Of a DNA stretch of 39,823 nt, positions 37,855-39,823 are shown piece after piece. The translations under genes and the position numbers were made by a program. Under the pieces are notes generated by a model that ran no database searches, was not told the origin of the DNA, and saw only the letters and a list, made by a program, of their open reading frames with translations. This DNA is from an uncultured Bartonella sp. (GTDB lineage Bacteria; Pseudomonadota; Alphaproteobacteria; Rhizobiales; Rhizobiaceae): NCBI RefSeq assembly GCF_945285465.1, contig NZ_CALYQK010000013.1, positions 1 through 39,823 of the forward strand. Direction: 5' to 3'. Numbering within the stretch: position 1 is the first letter of the stretch; the number at the start of each line of letters is the position of its first letter.

Positions 37855-38544
37855 ATGTTTATTAGTCGAAACCTTTACGGGTTAGCCAGATGCATTGATG
37901 GCAACAAGGTGTTACTTCCGTTATTTGTGTTAGCTATATTGGTGTTGTCAACGAATATTGTTTTTTCGCAATCTGTTTCACAAGTCATCAATCAGGATAG
38001 ACAAAATGATATGAAAAGTGCTGATGTTACGGTATTTGTTTTCGGCTACAGCCTTCTTCAGGAATCGGATAAAATAATTATGCCAATGATTGAAGATCCG
38101 GTTGAAAGCATGAAAAGAGCTTGTAAAAAGCCCGGCCACAATGCCCGACAATGGGTCTATATGAATGCAGTCGAGCAATATGATAATATATTGGAAGAAA
38201 TCGATAAGCTTGAAAAATCATTGAGTATCAATGGCCGGGCACAATCGGGTTCGATCGGAATGCGGATAAAAAAAGCATTACGCGAGCGCCGCGATATCAT
38301 GGACAAGGCGCGCCTCCTTGATCTTTCTTCCGAAGTTGTCGAAGCCCGTCTCGAGGTCAATGACGGAATTTTCGATAAAGCGCTGATCGAGACCGGTGGT
38401 ACGGTGGCTTCTTCCGCTTTTGATACTTTTCGTCAGGCAAATACCGCCAAGATTAAATCTGTACCCAGTGATATCCGTAAAATGATGGAAGAAAATTGCC
38501 AGAAAGATCCCGAAACAGAAGAAAATATTATTGTGGCACCGTAA
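37855..38544 (+). CDS. Unrecognised exported protein with helical body
   Basis: A 229-residue protein I do not recognise. A hydrophobic stretch (residues ~20-37, LLPLFVLAILVLSTNIVF) followed by SQS suggests a signal peptide or N-terminal anchor. The mature part has VTVFVFGYSLLQESDKIIMP, two cysteines (in KRACKKPG and EENCQKDP), and a charged region (residues ~105-175: NILEEIDKLEKSLSINGRA, MRIKKALRERRDIMDKARLL) predicted by eye to be helical or coiled. The start ATG 37855 has a weak GGGAAAG ribosome site. It lies between priA and a DUF4345-like gene, 36 bases after priA, and may be co-transcribed. The frame is intact and its codon use resembles neighbours. No function can be given. Confidence 0.65.
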   Translation: MFISRNLYGLARCIDGNKVLLPLFVLAILVLSTNIVFSQSVSQVINQDRQNDMKSADVTVFVFGYSLLQESDKIIMPMIEDPVESMKRACKKPGHNARQWVYMNAVEQYDNILEEIDKLEKSLSINGRAQSGSIGMRIKKALRERRDIMDKARLLDLSSEVVEARLEVNDGIFDKALIETGGTVASSAFDTFRQANTAKIKSVPSDIRKMMEENCQKDPETEENIIVAP

Positions 38545-38660
38545 CTATAATGTTTGTTCTAGTTTTTTTAACCCGAAATGTAATATCAAATCTATCTTGG
38601 AATTTTAAAATAAATAACGTTAATTTCTGCCGGTTTTAAAAATTTTAAGGTGTGGCAATC

Positions 38661-39053
38661 ATGATAGAATTATACTTTCCACAAAGTTGTGGCGAATGGC
38701 TGGCTTGGCTTGTGGCATGGGGATTTGTTTTTGTCGGCCTGTTTTATTTTTTTTGGCCGAAAATCGCCATGCGCATGTTCTGGACCTATCCGCAGCAAGA
38801 ATCAGTCTCACTTCTGGCGGCAGTACGTGGCAATATGGGCGGCGTTCCACTCGGTTTGGGGATAAGTTATTTATTGTTTGCACAGCCGTTTTTGGCTATT
38901 GCACTATTTTTTACAGTTTTTTTTGCGGTTATCGGCAGGCTTATTTCATTTGCAATTGACAAAAGCTTTTCTGGCTTTAATGTCATTGTACTTTTAATCG
39001 AAATTGCATTTGCAACCGCAAGTTTTGTTTATGCTTTCGGTTTTATAGCGTAA
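38661..39053 (+). CDS. DUF4345-like small membrane protein
   Basis: A 130-residue membrane protein with about four hydrophobic segments: residues ~11-32, ~56-70, ~73-90 and ~105-125. The segment AVRGNMGGVPLGLGISYLLF resembles the conserved part of DUF4345 proteins. I chose ATG 38661 with AAGG ten bases upstream; the GTG at 38652 lies too close to that site. The family has no known role. It stands alone between two unlinked-looking genes, with AT-rich spacers on both sides. Confidence 0.65.
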   Translation: MIELYFPQSCGEWLAWLVAWGFVFVGLFYFFWPKIAMRMFWTYPQQESVSLLAAVRGNMGGVPLGLGISYLLFAQPFLAIALFFTVFFAVIGRLISFAIDKSFSGFNVIVLLIEIAFATASFVYAFGFIA

Positions 39054-39247
39054 ATGTTAAAAAAATAAGGCATAGTGCAAAAAGCAGCGAGTTGCAGTGT
39101 TGCGAGTCTTAATTGTGTGTGCTAGATGGCTGTCAACTTTTAGTATTCAAACAGTAGTTTGATTACCGGCAACGTAAAAAGTTATCTAGCATCGTTGAGT
39201 TGGTGATTTTTATGTCAGCTCATTGCTGAGGGGAAAGACAGGGTAGA
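39054..39247 (+). promoter_or_regulatory. Upstream region of the ATP synthase operon
   Basis: A 194-base non-coding spacer before atpH, expected to hold the atpHAGDC promoter. No confident -35/-10 pair was assigned. The ribosome site AGGG lies about five bases before the GTG start. Confidence 0.4.
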
Positions 39248-39823
39248 GTGTCAAAATCGTTTTCATTTACGTCTGCAGTAGCCGAGCGTTATGCCACATC
39301 ACTTTTTGATTTGGCGCAGGAAGCAAAATGCGTTGGTGCTGTAGAAAAAGAACTGTCTTCATGTCTTTCTTTGATCGAATCGGATAGCGATTTTAAGCGT
39401 TTGGTTTTCAGTCCCGTTTTTACGTCGGCCGAGCAAGTGAAGGCAATTTCCGCTCTTTGTGACGCAGCAGGAATGAACAAAAACGTTGCCAGTCACTATG
39501 TAGAGAATTTTTTATGTGTTGTTGCAGCCAATCGCCGGTTGTTTTTATTGCCGGCCATAATTGCTGTCTTCCACCGTATGGCCGCGCAGTTTCGCGGTGA
39601 AATATCGGCTGAAGTTGTCTCTGCATGTGCGTTGACGGCATCTCAAGAAAAAGAATTGAAAGCAACACTGAACGGGGTAGCAGGCAAGGAAGTCAACCTG
39701 CATAAAACCGTAAATCCGGATATATTGGGTGGTCTTATCGTCCGACTCGGCTCGCGTCAGATCGATACATCACTTTTATCGAAATTGTCTTCGCTTAAGC
39801 TTGCACTGAAAGAGGTCGGCTGA
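39248..39823 (+). CDS. atpH: ATP synthase F1 delta subunit
   Basis: A complete 191-residue delta (OSCP-type) subunit whose stop codon ends the window exactly. It starts GTG (MSKSFSFTSAVAERYATSLF) and shows YATSLFDLAQEAKCVGAVEK, the long helical N-terminal domain, then VVSACALTASQEKELKATLN and the C-terminal signature VNPDILGGLIVRLGSRQIDT with LSSLKLAL. The delta subunit joins the F1 head to the peripheral stalk. In Rhizobiales atpH opens the operon atpHAGDC; atpA should begin just beyond the window. The family length (~185 residues) fits. Confidence 0.95.
   Translation: MSKSFSFTSAVAERYATSLFDLAQEAKCVGAVEKELSSCLSLIESDSDFKRLVFSPVFTSAEQVKAISALCDAAGMNKNVASHYVENFLCVVAANRRLFLLPAIIAVFHRMAAQFRGEISAEVVSACALTASQEKELKATLNGVAGKEVNLHKTVNPDILGGLIVRLGSRQIDTSLLSKLSSLKLALKEVG

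Noticed and set aside
1-39823. CRISPR array, tRNA or rRNA genes, prophage or an intact transposon
   Set aside because: Read by eye, no regular short repeats, no tRNA T-loop pattern with acceptor stem, no rRNA-like block and no intact transposase were found.

Overview
The window looks like chromosome from an alphaproteobacterium of the Rhizobiales, most likely the Bartonellaceae. The signs are a Brucella/Bartonella-type Porin_2 porin, GapR, ZapA with a DUF4164 partner, a DUF1036-pyk pair, leuS followed by lptE, and an ATP synthase operon starting with atpH. Base composition is moderate (by eye mid-40s % GC). Together with a gluconate dehydrogenase, this fits gut-associated Bartonella (bee-gut type) better than GC-rich Brucella or AT-rich pathogenic Bartonella. 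The genus is an inference from gene content; no search was run.

Layout. 1-1131: 5' part of a membrane gluconate 2-dehydrogenase operon (minus). 1308-1719: a small broken exported-protein gene running into thiD (1703-2551). 2556-4312: a GlxA-type regulator divergent from an isonitrile-hydratase-like gene; the two share a DJ-1/PfpI domain. 4469-5971: a DASS-family anion transporter. 5978-10520: a poorly coding zone with yagU and two dead, nearly full-length transposase genes, one IS630-like and one IS5-like. 10566-11693: porin. 12009-17542: central carbon block tkt-gap-pgk-fba (minus). 17767-18420: DUF4164 and zapA, followed by about 0.8 kb without a recognisable gene. 19233-22458: pyk, DUF1036, N-formylglutamate amidohydrolase and gapR. 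22947-24320: soluble PAS-PAS-HWE histidine kinase. 24965-29300: pta-ackA converging on acsA across a strong two-way terminator. 29614-31275: SDR oxidoreductase and yggS. 31402-34576: leuS-lptE. 34871-37818: transaldolase-like talC and priA. 37855-39823: an unrecognised exported protein, a DUF4345-like membrane protein, and a complete atpH ending on the last base.

How the genes work together. The window is rich in central metabolism. Tkt, TalC, Fba, Pgk, Gap and Pyk cover the pentose-phosphate shunt and lower glycolysis. Pta-AckA and AcsA handle acetate formation and reuse. Gluconate dehydrogenase feeds electrons from periplasmic sugar-acid oxidation, and a dicarboxylate-type transporter imports acids. 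The remaining genes are mainly housekeeping (division, chromosome structure, translation, envelope, replication restart, ATP synthesis). I see no CRISPR array, tRNA, rRNA or intact mobile element. I found no clearly new multi-gene system. The best leads are the enzyme/regulator pair sharing one fold, the transposon graveyard, the broken gene before thiD, the unknown exported protein before atpH, and unexplained non-coding stretches.
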